Position numbers and translations under genes: made by a program
Part shown: positions 41,925 to 49,881 of the stretch, piece by piece
Numbering within the stretch: the first letter of the stretch is position 1
Layout of the letters: every line of letters begins with the position of its first letter
The notes under the pieces: generated by a model
Told to the model about the DNA's origin: nothing
Seen by the model: only the letters and a program-made list of their open reading frames with translations
Databases searched by the model: none
Assembly (NCBI GenBank): GCA_016191425.1
Contig: JACPOR010000001.1
Span: 1 to 64,000, forward strand
Direction: 5' to 3'
DNA: 64,000 nt
Origin: Chloroflexota bacterium
GTDB lineage: Bacteria; Chloroflexota; Limnocylindria; Limnocylindrales; CSP1-4

Positions 41925-43601
41925 ATGGCCCACGAATTCATCTACTCGACCTACAAGCTCGCCCGGCACTACCCGCCCGACAGGACGGTCCTGGAGAACA
42001 TCTCGATCTCGTTCTTCCCGGGCGCCAAGATCGGCGTCATCGGCGGCAACGGCGCGGGAAAATCGAGCCTCCTTCGGATCATGGCCGGCCTCGACGACGA
42101 CTTCGTCGGTGAAGCCCGGCTCACGCCCGGGTTCAGCGTCGGTTACCTGAGCCAGGAACCCGAGCTCGACCGGACGAAGGACGTCAAGGGCAACGTCATG
42201 GACGGTGTCGCCGAGGTCCGGGCGCTGATCGACCGGTACAACGTAGTCATGGCCCGCTGGGCCGAACCGGACGCCGACTACGACGCGATCGGCACAGAGC
42301 AGGCGACCCTCGAGGACCGGATCAACGCCGCCGACGCCTGGAACCTGGAACGCAACGTGGACATCGCCATGGACGCCCTTCGCTGCCCGCCGGACGATGC
42401 CGACGTCGCGACGCTGTCCGGTGGAGAGAAACGGCGAGTTGCCCTCTGCCGGCTTCTGCTCCAGCATCCGGACCTCCTGCTCCTGGACGAGCCGACCAAC
42501 CATCTCGACGCAGAATCGGTCTACTGGCTCGAACGCTTCCTGAAGGAGTACTCGGGGACTGTCGTTGCCGTCACCCACGATCGCTACTTCCTGGACAACG
42601 TGGCCCAGTGGATCCTGGAACTCGATCGCGGCCGAGGCATCCCCTTCGAGGGTAACTACTCGAGCTGGCTGGAACAGAAGCTCGCCCGGCTTGCCGGCGA
42701 GGAGCGGGCCAGCGACGCTCGCCAGCGAACACTGGCCCGTGAACTCGAGTGGGTGCGGCTCGCGCCGCGCGCCCGCCAGGCCAAGGGCAAGGCTCGCCTC
42801 GGGACCTACGAGAAGCTGCTCGCCGAGGCCCAGGCGGACAGGGGCCCCGGCCGCGACCTGGAGATTGCCATTCCCCCGGGTCCGCGGCTCGGCGAGAGCG
42901 TGATCGAGGTCAACGGCCTGAGCAAGGCCTACGGCGAGGCGGTCCTCATCGACGACCTGTCGTTCTCGCTCCCGCGGTCCGGCATCGTGGGGGTCATCGG
43001 CGCCAACGGTGCCGGCAAGACGACTCTCTTCCGGATGATCGTGGGCCAGGAGGCGCCGGACCGTGGCACCATCAGGCTCGGCGAGACGGTCCAGCTGAGC
43101 TATGTCGATCAGAGCCGTGACGACCTCCGTGCCGATGCGACAGTGTTCGACGAGATCGCCGGCGGCGCGGAGTTCATCAGGGTCGGTTCGCGCGAGCTCC
43201 CGGCCCGCGCCTACGTCTCGAGTTTCAACTTTCGCGGTACGGACCAGCAGAAGCCGGTCGGCCGGCTCTCCGGCGGCGAGCGGAACCGCGTCCACCTGGC
43301 GAAGCTCCTGAAGTCGGGCGGCAATGTCCTGCTCCTGGACGAGCCGACCAACGACCTCGATGTCGACACGCTGCGGGCGCTCGAGGCTGGTCTCGAATCC
43401 TTCCCGGGCTGCGCGGTGGTGATCAGCCACGATCGCTGGTTCCTGGACCGGGTCGCCACCCATGTGCTTGCTTTCGAGGGCGACAGCCAGGTGCGCTGGT
43501 TCGAGGGCAACTTCACCGAGTACGAGGAGTTCCGGCATCGGGAGCTCGGCTCGGCTGCCGATCAACCGCACCGGATCAAGTACAGGCGCCTCGCCTCCTG
43601 A
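41925..43601 (+). CDS. ettA: Energy-dependent translational throttle protein EttA
   Basis: ABC-F ATPase of 558 residues with two nucleotide-binding domains. First: GGNGAGKSSLLRIMAG, LSGGEKRRVALCRLL, LLLDEPTNHLDAES. Second: GANGAGKTTLFRMI, LSGGERNRVHLAKLL, LLLDEPTNDLDVDT. The linker between them and the SFNFRGTDQQK segment match EttA, which binds the ribosomal E site and gates the first elongation step according to energy level. Length equals the family. No transmembrane part, so not a transporter. Confidence 0.95.
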   Translation: MAHEFIYSTYKLARHYPPDRTVLENISISFFPGAKIGVIGGNGAGKSSLLRIMAGLDDDFVGEARLTPGFSVGYLSQEPELDRTKDVKGNVMDGVAEVRALIDRYNVVMARWAEPDADYDAIGTEQATLEDRINAADAWNLERNVDIAMDALRCPPDDADVATLSGGEKRRVALCRLLLQHPDLLLLDEPTNHLDAESVYWLERFLKEYSGTVVAVTHDRYFLDNVAQWILELDRGRGIPFEGNYSSWLEQKLARLAGEERASDARQRTLARELEWVRLAPRARQAKGKARLGTYEKLLAEAQADRGPGRDLEIAIPPGPRLGESVIEVNGLSKAYGEAVLIDDLSFSLPRSGIVGVIGANGAGKTTLFRMIVGQEAPDRGTIRLGETVQLSYVDQSRDDLRADATVFDEIAGGAEFIRVGSRELPARAYVSSFNFRGTDQQKPVGRLSGGERNRVHLAKLLKSGGNVLLLDEPTNDLDVDTLRALEAGLESFPGCAVVISHDRWFLDRVATHVLAFEGDSQVRWFEGNFTEYEEFRHRELGSAADQPHRIKYRRLAS

Positions 43602-43738
43602 CGGGGCGAAGCGCCTTGGGCCGGTCGGCGGCCCATGGTGCGGCCAGGAAGCGGTGCTTCAGCTGTCAGGCGCTCGACCATCGCGACGTCGAGTGCTTCG
43701 CGCGAGGGGAAGTGATTGCGAAGCGTGCTGGGCGCCAC

Positions 43739-43761
43739 GTCCCCCCCCCGGCGGAGGGGAC
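43739..43761. terminator. Possible bidirectional terminator
   Basis: GTCCCC and GGGGAC flank an 11-nt loop between the convergent ettA and ybaK-like genes; the left arm continues as a run of nine or ten C. No T-tract. Confidence 0.3.
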
Positions 43762-43774
43762 AATCGGGTGCAGC

Positions 43775-44302
43775 TCAGGGCGTCCTGAGCCGGTTCGGCC
43801 CGTCGCGAGGCGGGGCGAGGTTCGCGAGGCCATCGATCACGGTGACGTTGGGAAGGGTCCGCAGGATCGACGGCGGCGCGATCACTTTCCATGATCGACT
43901 GCCTCCGCCAAGCACGATCCGCGGTCGATCCATGACAGCAGCGTCCACGTAGAGTGGCAGGTCGGCCGGTAGCCCGAAGACCGTCACGCCGCCGATCTCG
44001 TGGCCCGTGATGGCCCTTGTGTCCTCCGCCGCCGCGAAGGATGCCTTGCGCGTTCCGAGCTGCTCCTTGACCGCTCGATTCACGTCGAGACGATGGGTCG
44101 CCAGCACCACACAGGCGGCGAATACGGGCGGGTTGGATTTCCCGACCACGATGATCGTGTTCGCGCTGTCTTCCGGCAGGAATCCGTAGGCCTCGCAGAA
44201 GGCGGCCGTATCGGCGAGCGCGGGGTCGCAGGCGAACAGCATGTACTCGCCGTGGCCAGCGAGCGCCGCTTCGAGGGTCGCCCGTTCGATGTCGAAGTCC
44301 AT
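43775..44302 (-). CDS. YbaK/EbsC-family aminoacyl-tRNA deacylase
   Basis: A 175-residue YbaK/ProX-like protein. IIVVGKSNPPVFAACVVLAT, then AVKEQLGTRKASFAAAEDTR and GHEIGGVTVFGL form the conserved fold around the catalytic lysine. Family members remove mischarged amino acids (Cys or Ala from tRNA-Pro). The ATG at 44302 starts at the domain boundary and has a TACCGT box 7 nt upstream; the longer upstream frame is not conserved. Confidence 0.85.
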   Translation of the reverse strand: MDFDIERATLEAALAGHGEYMLFACDPALADTAAFCEAYGFLPEDSANTIIVVGKSNPPVFAACVVLATHRLDVNRAVKEQLGTRKASFAAAEDTRAITGHEIGGVTVFGLPADLPLYVDAAVMDRPRIVLGGGSRSWKVIAPPSILRTLPNVTVIDGLANLAPPRDGPNRLRTP

Positions 44303-44612
44303 AGCCGGAACGGTACGGGAGAACGGCCCCGGCGTGGATCGGGCTGGAACGTCCGGACGGCCCGCGCCCTCACGCCACAGAGGCGTTGGCGCGGGTCGGT
44401 TGCCGTCGGGCCCTGGATGCACGTCCGTCTGGACCATCTTCGGACCCAACCGGTACCAATCTCTGTCGTCGCGGAGGGGTTCTGCGCCTATCATCGTGAA
44501 ACCTTCACGGGACGGAACGCCTCTAGTACCTGGAAGGAGTTGCCGGCACATCGGCGATTCGGCGGTGATTCGCGGCTCCTCGAGCGAAGCAGCATCTGAA
44601 AGTAGGCATCGA
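44303..44612. other. Intergenic region between divergent genes
   Basis: 310 bp. It holds the ybaK -10 box and a short hairpin GTGAA-ACC-TTCAC near 44497-44509. No gene seen. Confidence 0.5.
44310..44315 (-). promoter_or_regulatory. -10 box for the ybaK-like gene (leaderless)
   Basis: TACCGT on the minus strand, 7 nt before the ATG at 44302. Confidence 0.5.
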
Positions 44613-45662
44613 ATGAGACGAACCGAATCACGCCTGGCGGCGACGCTCACTGGGGCGCTCCTGCTCGGCCTTCTGGCGTTCCCAGCTGCGGCTGCGGCCC
44701 AGACCAACGGACCCATTGCCCAGACCGGCGGCATGACGGCGGTCCTGCCGCTGTTCGGCAGCCCCGGCCTCACGGTTGCCGTCACCCTGGATGCGGTCGG
44801 CAGCATCTCGGGCGTGGCGCTCACGCCCACCGGTGTCGTGGCTCAGACGTCCAGCGACCCGAGCGTTGTCAAGTTCGCCAATACCGCCGGAACCACGACG
44901 GTCAAGGTCAGGGCCAAGGGCGACAAGCTCTCCATCAGCGCGAAGTCGACCAGACTCGCGGACTTCATCGGTACGGGGACCTGGTCGGCCAACGTTTTCG
45001 GAACCGGTACTGCGACCGTCAGCTACACGATCGGCACCGACGGTTCGGGGAAGCCGACGCTGAGCATCGGGACACCTTCGGTCGTTGCCGGGGTCACGTC
45101 GGTTGTCATTGCGCCGACGACCAACTCGGGCGATGGAGATGAGGGCGCCTCCGCCAGCGGTGGGGTGATCTTCAGCTCGAATGGCTTTGTCAAGCGCCTC
45201 AGGATCAGCATTGAAGTCGACCGCGACGGCGGGGCGGCTCACCTCCGGATCACGCTGAGCGGCAAGGATCGCCAGAAGCTCAGCGACGCCCTCGGTGCGC
45301 TGGTCGCGGTGGGCAATCGGACCTGGTCGGCTTACCTCTGCGACGGCGCGACGCGGGTCACGGTGACCTACAAGGTCAATGCCAACGGCACGGTTTCATT
45401 CGTCTCGGCGACCCCCGCGGTTCCCGTTGCCGTCGTCAAGACCGGCGACAAGGGCTTCCGTGTTCGTTTCGACGGCACGAAGGTCGGGGTCGCCGTCAGC
45501 CTCCGTCAGGATGAGAACGGGACGACCTACTCGCTCAGTGTCAAGGGAAGTTCCGGCAACTGCGGCGGGAACCGCTCGGACTCGGGTGATTCGAGCAAGG
45601 GCGACTCGAACAGGGGCGATCGCTCGGGTGCCTCCAACGGCGGGTCCAGCGAGAGAGACTGA
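44613..45662 (+). CDS. Secreted protein of unknown function
   Basis: A 349-residue protein with a Sec signal peptide (MRRTESRLAATLTGALLLGL then AFPAAAAAQT, cleavage near residue 30). The mature part has two or three beta-rich repeats with alternating Thr/Val/Gly strands, then a Ser/Asp/Gly/Arg tail. A Cys in SAYLCDGATR and one in SGNCGGNR could pair. No known domain is recognised. The 18-bp minisatellite begins inside its last codons and continues past the stop, so stop position depends on repeat register. Confidence 0.65.
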   Translation: MRRTESRLAATLTGALLLGLLAFPAAAAAQTNGPIAQTGGMTAVLPLFGSPGLTVAVTLDAVGSISGVALTPTGVVAQTSSDPSVVKFANTAGTTTVKVRAKGDKLSISAKSTRLADFIGTGTWSANVFGTGTATVSYTIGTDGSGKPTLSIGTPSVVAGVTSVVIAPTTNSGDGDEGASASGGVIFSSNGFVKRLRISIEVDRDGGAAHLRITLSGKDRQKLSDALGALVAVGNRTWSAYLCDGATRVTVTYKVNANGTVSFVSATPAVPVAVVKTGDKGFRVRFDGTKVGVAVSLRQDENGTTYSLSVKGSSGNCGGNRSDSGDSSKGDSNRGDRSGASNGGSSERD

Positions 45663-45738
45663 GCCCGCTCGGGAGACTGAGCCCGCTCGGGAGACTGAGC
45701 CCGCTCGGGAGACTGAGCCCGCTCGCGAGACTGAGCCC
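45655..45738. repeat. 18-bp tandem repeat crossing the stop codon
   Basis: Four units of GAGACTGAGCCCGCTCGG (the last with a terminal C) plus 12 bp. The TGA stop of the secreted protein (45660-45662) is within the first unit; every unit contains the same TGA. Confidence 0.95.
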
Positions 45739-45770
45739 ATCCTCAGCACCACCACCTCCGGTCGACGATC

Positions 45771-46463
45771 GTGCAGGTGACCGCATTGCGCCGGCGCCGC
45801 CCAAAGGGCGGCGCCGTCTTCCTGAGCCTTGCCGTCATCGTCGCCGGGTGCGGCCCGTCCCTTCCGCCCGCGGCGTCGACCTCCCGCCCCGCAGATAGCG
45901 TCCCTTCACCGGAGTCGTCGAATGTCGGCGGGACACCGGAAGGGCGCCTGACGACGGCCCTCATGGCGCTCAAGGGCGGCTACACGTTCGAGACCGTCCT
46001 GGCTGTCGGAGGCATCGAGGCGGCCAGTGTTGCCGGCCGTTGGTACCAGGGTGCCAGCGAGCTTTCGATCACGTCGAGCGGCGCGACCGTGACCTATCGC
46101 ATCATTCCACCGAGTGCCTGGCTCCAGGACGAGAGCGGTGCCTGGGTTGAGGCCGATGCCGCCTCTGCGACCGCTGACCCGCTCAGCCCGCTACTCGCCC
46201 CGTCAGGGATCGAAATCGCCGCCGGCCCCGGTGGTTCGGACGGTACTGACGCCATCGTCGCGACGTACCCTGCGGCCGCTCTCGGCCTCCAGGGCACTGA
46301 CCCCGTCACCGTGACGATCTCGATCGCGGCCGATGGCACGATCTCGACCCGCTACGAGACGACCCTCGCCACGGGTGTCGGGGTGTCGGAGACCGTGCTG
46401 AAGCCTGCACCAGCGCAGGATCCGATCAGCGCACCCTCGCCGCTCCCCGCGCCCACGCCCTGA
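45771..46463 (+). CDS. Putative lipoprotein
   Basis: A 230-residue protein with a lipobox (AVFLSLAVIVAGC, Cys27) after a basic N-terminus. The mature part (TTALMALKGGYTFETVLAVGG; SELSITSSGATVTYRIIPPS) has the alternating-strand look of LppX/LprG-like or DUF-type bacterial lipoproteins, but no firm match is claimed. GTG start; an adjacent GTG at 45777 is possible. It ends in a Pro/Ala tail. Confidence 0.6.
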   Translation: MQVTALRRRRPKGGAVFLSLAVIVAGCGPSLPPAASTSRPADSVPSPESSNVGGTPEGRLTTALMALKGGYTFETVLAVGGIEAASVAGRWYQGASELSITSSGATVTYRIIPPSAWLQDESGAWVEADAASATADPLSPLLAPSGIEIAAGPGGSDGTDAIVATYPAAALGLQGTDPVTVTISIAADGTISTRYETTLATGVGVSETVLKPAPAQDPISAPSPLPAPTP

Positions 46464-46543
46464 CACGCCCCGGCCGATACGCGTCCATCGGAGACCGTCC
46501 CAGCCGACCCCGGCGCTCCGCAATGGTCCCGGTGGACATCCAC

Positions 46544-46650
46544 GGTCCGGTGATCCCCGCGGTCCCGGCGATTCTCCACAGTCCCGGTGATTCTCCACAG
46601 TCCCGGTGATCCCCAACGGTCCGGTGATCTGCCACCGTCCCGGCGGTCTC
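46544..46650. repeat. 19-bp degenerate tandem repeat
   Basis: Five or six units of GTCCCGGTGATTCTCCACA type (best copies 46562-46580 and 46581-46599) between the lipoprotein and the DUF5666-like gene. Confidence 0.85.
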
Positions 46651-46718
46651 ATGATCATCGAAGAATTCACGTCCATCGTGCTGTCATCAAGCGATCCCGA
46701 CGGACCGCACCGACGCAC

Positions 46719-47525
46719 ATGGAGACATACGAAGTGACAGACGAATTCACGACCTCGACGGAGCGGGTCCCGACTCGACCCACTTCCGTAGCGAGGATCG
46801 GGCTCATCGGGGCCGCAGCGGCTGCCCTCGTGGGCGCCGCGATCCTCATCTTCGGAGCCACGGCGGCGCCTTCGGGCACGCTCGCGGCAGCGAGTACCAG
46901 CAACTCGGCGGCCATCGAGCTCCCGGGTCAGGGACCCGACGACGGCAGGATGGGGGACGTTGGTGGAGGCCGACGGTTCGGCGCAACCACCATCACGGCG
47001 ATCTCCGGCTCGAGCATTTCGCTCGAGACCGAGGATGGCTGGAAGCGAACGATCGCCATCACGTCGGCTACTGCTCTGACCAAGGGCGGCGCAACCATCA
47101 CCCAGTCCGATCTCAAGGTCGGCGACGAGGTCCGCTTCCAGCAGACCCGCCAGACTGACGGGACCTTCACGATCACGAAGCTCAATGTCGTGCTCCCGCA
47201 CCTTGGCGGGACCGTGACGGCGGTATCCGGATCGACCATCACGGTCACTGAACGTGATGGCACCACGGGCACGATCAAGGTCACCTCGAGCACGACGTAC
47301 GCGGTCGGGATGACGACCGGAAAGGCCCTCTCGGACATCGCCGTCGGCATGCGGGTCGCTGCCGTCGGCACTCTGAACTCGGATGGCTCCCTGACCGCGA
47401 CCGCCATTCAGGCGATCGATCCCGCAACGATCCCGGGGCCGGGCTTCCAGCGCGGCCATGGTGATGGCGGACCCTCGAACGACGGTACCGGAACCGGCGC
47501 CTCGACCGATACCGACGCCGGCTGA
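46719..47525 (+). CDS. Membrane-anchored DUF5666-like protein
   Basis: A 268-residue protein with one N-terminal transmembrane segment (IGLIGAAAAALVGAAILIFG) and an outside part with two or three small beta modules of the DUF5666/OB-like kind (TTITAISGSSISLETEDG; VGDEVRFQQTRQTDGTFTIT; GGTVTAVSGSTITVTERDG). The role is unknown. Start uncertain: the GTG at 46734 has GGAGA 8 nt upstream, the ATG at 46719 does not. A perfect hairpin follows the gene. Confidence 0.7.
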   Translation: METYEVTDEFTTSTERVPTRPTSVARIGLIGAAAAALVGAAILIFGATAAPSGTLAAASTSNSAAIELPGQGPDDGRMGDVGGGRRFGATTITAISGSSISLETEDGWKRTIAITSATALTKGGATITQSDLKVGDEVRFQQTRQTDGTFTITKLNVVLPHLGGTVTAVSGSTITVTERDGTTGTIKVTSSTTYAVGMTTGKALSDIAVGMRVAAVGTLNSDGSLTATAIQAIDPATIPGPGFQRGHGDGGPSNDGTGTGASTDTDAG

Positions 47526-47543
47526 CCCAGGCTCCCCACCCTC

Positions 47544-47574
47544 GATCGCCGGACGGGCTCCCCGTCCGGCGATC
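47544..47574 (+). terminator. Strong hairpin after the DUF5666-like gene
   Basis: A perfect 14-bp stem (GATCGCCGGACGGG with CCCGTCCGGCGATC) and a CTC loop. The right arm is partly copied again just downstream (TGTCCGGCGATCACGACTGT). No T-tract, so termination would rely on the stem. Confidence 0.5.
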
Positions 47575-47716
47575 ACGACTGTCCGGCGATCACGACTGTC
47601 AGGCACGGCCTTCGTGGCCGACCATTCGGTGCCAAGGGAGATGACAAGGTCCGGGCGAGGGCTGTTGAAGCCTCGGCCCCGGCCGGCGGGCGGGCCGGCC
47701 GGGAGCATGCGGTCGT

Positions 47717-49061
47717 TCAGGTCGCTGCCTCGACCTCGATGAGGCGGCGGCGCAGGAAGCGGCGCTCCGCGGCATTCACCGTCAACCCGAGGGCACGTTC
47801 ATACGCGCTGCGAGCGTCATCGTATCGACCGAGGCGACGGAGCAGATCCGCCCGGGCCGCGTAGAGGTATGGATAGGCATCGAGGACCCCTGTTGTGACG
47901 ATCTCGTCGATCCTGGCCAGGCCGACCTCGAGGCCTTCGTCCATGGCCACGGCCACGGCGTGATTGAGCGCGACGACCGGGGAGGGCGCTCGCCGAGCGA
48001 GTTCCTCGTACAGGCCCGAGATCTGATGCCAGTCGGTGGCTCGGGGCGAGCTCGCCTGGTCGTGAAGCGCGGCGATCGCCGCCTGCAGCTGGTAGGGACC
48101 GGGAGCGCGCATCCGCAGCGCACGCTCGACGAGCGCGGCGCCCTCCTGAATCGCCGCGGCGTCCCAGCGGTTTCGATCCTGATCGTCGAGCAGGACGAGC
48201 TCTCCCTCGTCCCCGACGCGGGCAGCCGCGCGGGCGTCATGGAGGAGCATCAACGCCAGAAGGCCGAGAACCTCGGGCTCGTCCGGCATGAGGGCAAGGA
48301 GAACGCGCCCGAGTCGAATCGCCTCGGCCGACAGCTCCCGTCGCACAAGGGACTCGCCGGATGACGCGCCGTAGCCCTCGTTGAAGATCAGGTAGATGAC
48401 CGACAGCACGCCGTTCAGGCGCTCGGGGAGCTCCTCGTCCCCGGGACAGGCCGCCCAGGGTGCGGAGCGTGAGCGCGACCCGTGCATCGACCGGGAGTGC
48501 CGGATGGCAGCACGTGAAGATGAGGCGAAGGCGATCGTCCTGGATCGGCATCTCGTTCTCCTCGTCTCCCGACTCGCCTGCGGCGAGCTCGTCCTCGATG
48601 ATCTGGGCCCGGCCCACGGCATCGGCCTTGTCGACGAGCCGCCTGGCTCGGCGGAGGCGATCGATGGCCCGGTTGCGGGCCGTTGTGGTGATCCACCCGC
48701 CCGGGTTGGGTGGTGTCCCGTCGATGGGCCACCGTTCCAGCGCGGTGACAAACGCGTCCTGGACGGATTCCTCAGCGAGCTCGAAGTCCCCGATCGACCG
48801 GATCAGGCCCGCCACGACCCGGCCGGACTCCTCCCGGAACAGGCGGGCGACCGTGGCCGCGGCGGTGGCTTTGGCGTCAGTGGCATCACCGGCGGCGGCA
48901 TCAGCGGCGGCATCAGCGGCGGCATCAGCGGCGGCATCCGCGGCGGCGGCGGCATCTCCGGCGGCGGCATCAGCGGCGGCGGCACCCGCGTCGGCGGCGG
49001 CATCCGACTTCGCGGCACCAGCGGCGGTGGCGGCGGCATCCGACTTCGCTTCCCCGGTCAG
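47717..49061 (-). pseudogene. ECF RNA polymerase sigma factor (SigJ-like, with C-terminal helical domain), broken
   Basis: The 5' part reads through region 2 (VARLFREESGRVVAGLIRSI, then RNRAIDRLRRARR) to IFTCCHPALPVDARVALTLR. The 3' part, in another frame, resumes as ELPERLNGVLSVIYLIFNEG and continues through the helical extension. At about 48445 the whole region 4 helix-turn-helix, about 37 residues in related proteins, is absent and the frame is lost. Without region 4 it should not recognise a -35 element. Its N-terminus has an Ala/Asp tract from a 12-bp repeat. The start is unclear: a CTG overlaps the YCII stop (CTGA); an upstream in-frame start at 49190 would overlap YCII deeply. Confidence 0.85.
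48889..49040 (-). repeat. 12-bp repeat encoding Ala/Asp tract in the sigma factor gene
   Basis: Tandem GGCATCAGCGGC-type 12-mers (plus-strand sense), regular at 48895-48945 and irregular beyond, encoding DAAA units. Confidence 0.85.
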
Positions 49062-49447
49062 CTCGCCCCGCCTCCGCCCGTCATGGCGTAGCCTGCCGGA
49101 AGTTGCCAGATCGGCCGGACCTCGATGGTCCCGCGCTTTGCAGCAGGGATCTTGGCCGCCATCTCGATGGCCTCGTCGAGATCGGCGCACTCGAGCAGGT
49201 AGAACCCGCCGAGGGCCTCCTTGGTCTCTGCGAAGGGACCGTCCGTGACTGCGAGGTGCCCGTCGCGAATGCGCACGGAGGTGGCCGTGGACGTCGGCTC
49301 GAGCGCCTCACCCGCGATGAACTGGTGACGCTCGCGGGTCTCGACCGTGAAGGCGCCGTAGGCGGCGAGTTCACTGGCCATGGCCTCGTCATCGGCCGCG
49401 GTCCGGGCGCCCACCTCGGCCTGGTAGATCAGGAGCAGGTATTGCAT
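49058..49447 (-). CDS. YCII-related domain protein
   Basis: A 129-residue dimeric alpha/beta-barrel protein. MQYLLLIYQAE, VTDGPFAETKEALGGFYLLE and IEVRPIW are the YCII signature of the group almost always paired with SigJ-like ECF sigma factors, exactly the context here. The conserved His/Asp pair is often proposed as a binding site; function unproven. GGAGA lies 8 nt before the ATG. Confidence 0.93.
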   Translation of the reverse strand: MQYLLLIYQAEVGARTAADDEAMASELAAYGAFTVETRERHQFIAGEALEPTSTATSVRIRDGHLAVTDGPFAETKEALGGFYLLECADLDEAIEMAAKIPAAKRGTIEVRPIWQLPAGYAMTGGGGAS

Positions 49448-49499
49448 CGATGGTGTCTCCGTTCGGCAGGTGCTTCATGAGGGGGACGGTCCGGCCGTC

Positions 49500-49838
49500 C
49501 TATCCAGACGACGAATTCGACGGTGCGGAATCGACACTGCCCATCGCACTCCGCGCACTCCCCGCCTTCGCGACGGGCTGCGTCAGGAATCGCGCGCTCG
49601 TCGTCGGCAGCTCCGGCTCCGGCTCGGCCTCCGCCGCCCGATGTTCGAGCTCCTCCGGCAGGGCCCGGCTGATGCCACCCATCGCCTCCACGGTGCCCAT
49701 CAGATCCGCCAGGATGTCCTGCGCGTGGTCCAGCTCTACGCCCGCCATATAGCCGGTGTAGCCGGCGATGTCGGCGATGATGAGACAGGCGGGTTCGGCT
49801 CGGTTCTGCATGGCTCCGTCGTGGTGCCCGTCGATCAT
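49500..49838 (-). CDS. Truncated DUF2652-like protein
   Basis: A 112-residue protein. ACLIIADIAGYTGYMAGVEL and DHAQDILADLMGTV match the N-terminus of DUF2652 proteins, which are distantly related to nucleotide cyclases and normally about 200 residues or longer. After DLMGTV the sequence turns Glu/Pro-rich and does not resemble the family, so most of the domain is missing. Start uncertain (49838 or 49811). Probably a remnant. Confidence 0.5.
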   Translation of the reverse strand: MIDGHHDGAMQNRAEPACLIIADIAGYTGYMAGVELDHAQDILADLMGTVEAMGGISRALPEELEHRAAEAEPEPELPTTSARFLTQPVAKAGSARSAMGSVDSAPSNSSSG

Positions 49839-49868
49839 CCCGGTTGGGAGCGACGATGTCGAGGGGGG

Positions 49869-49874
49869 TATCGT
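49869..49874 (+). promoter_or_regulatory. -10 box for the LigD-type polymerase gene (leaderless)
   Basis: TATCGT, 7 nt, then the ATG at 49882. Confidence 0.5.
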
Positions 49875-49881
49875 CTCACCG

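Noticed and set aside
41853..43571. A 572-codon minus-strand frame opposite ettA
   Set aside because: Antisense shadow; EttA motifs on the plus strand are complete.
44497..44540. Riboswitch upstream of the secreted protein at 44613
   Set aside because: Only a 5-bp hairpin and a loose similarity (CACGGGACGGAACGCC) to the GEMM core; too weak to call.
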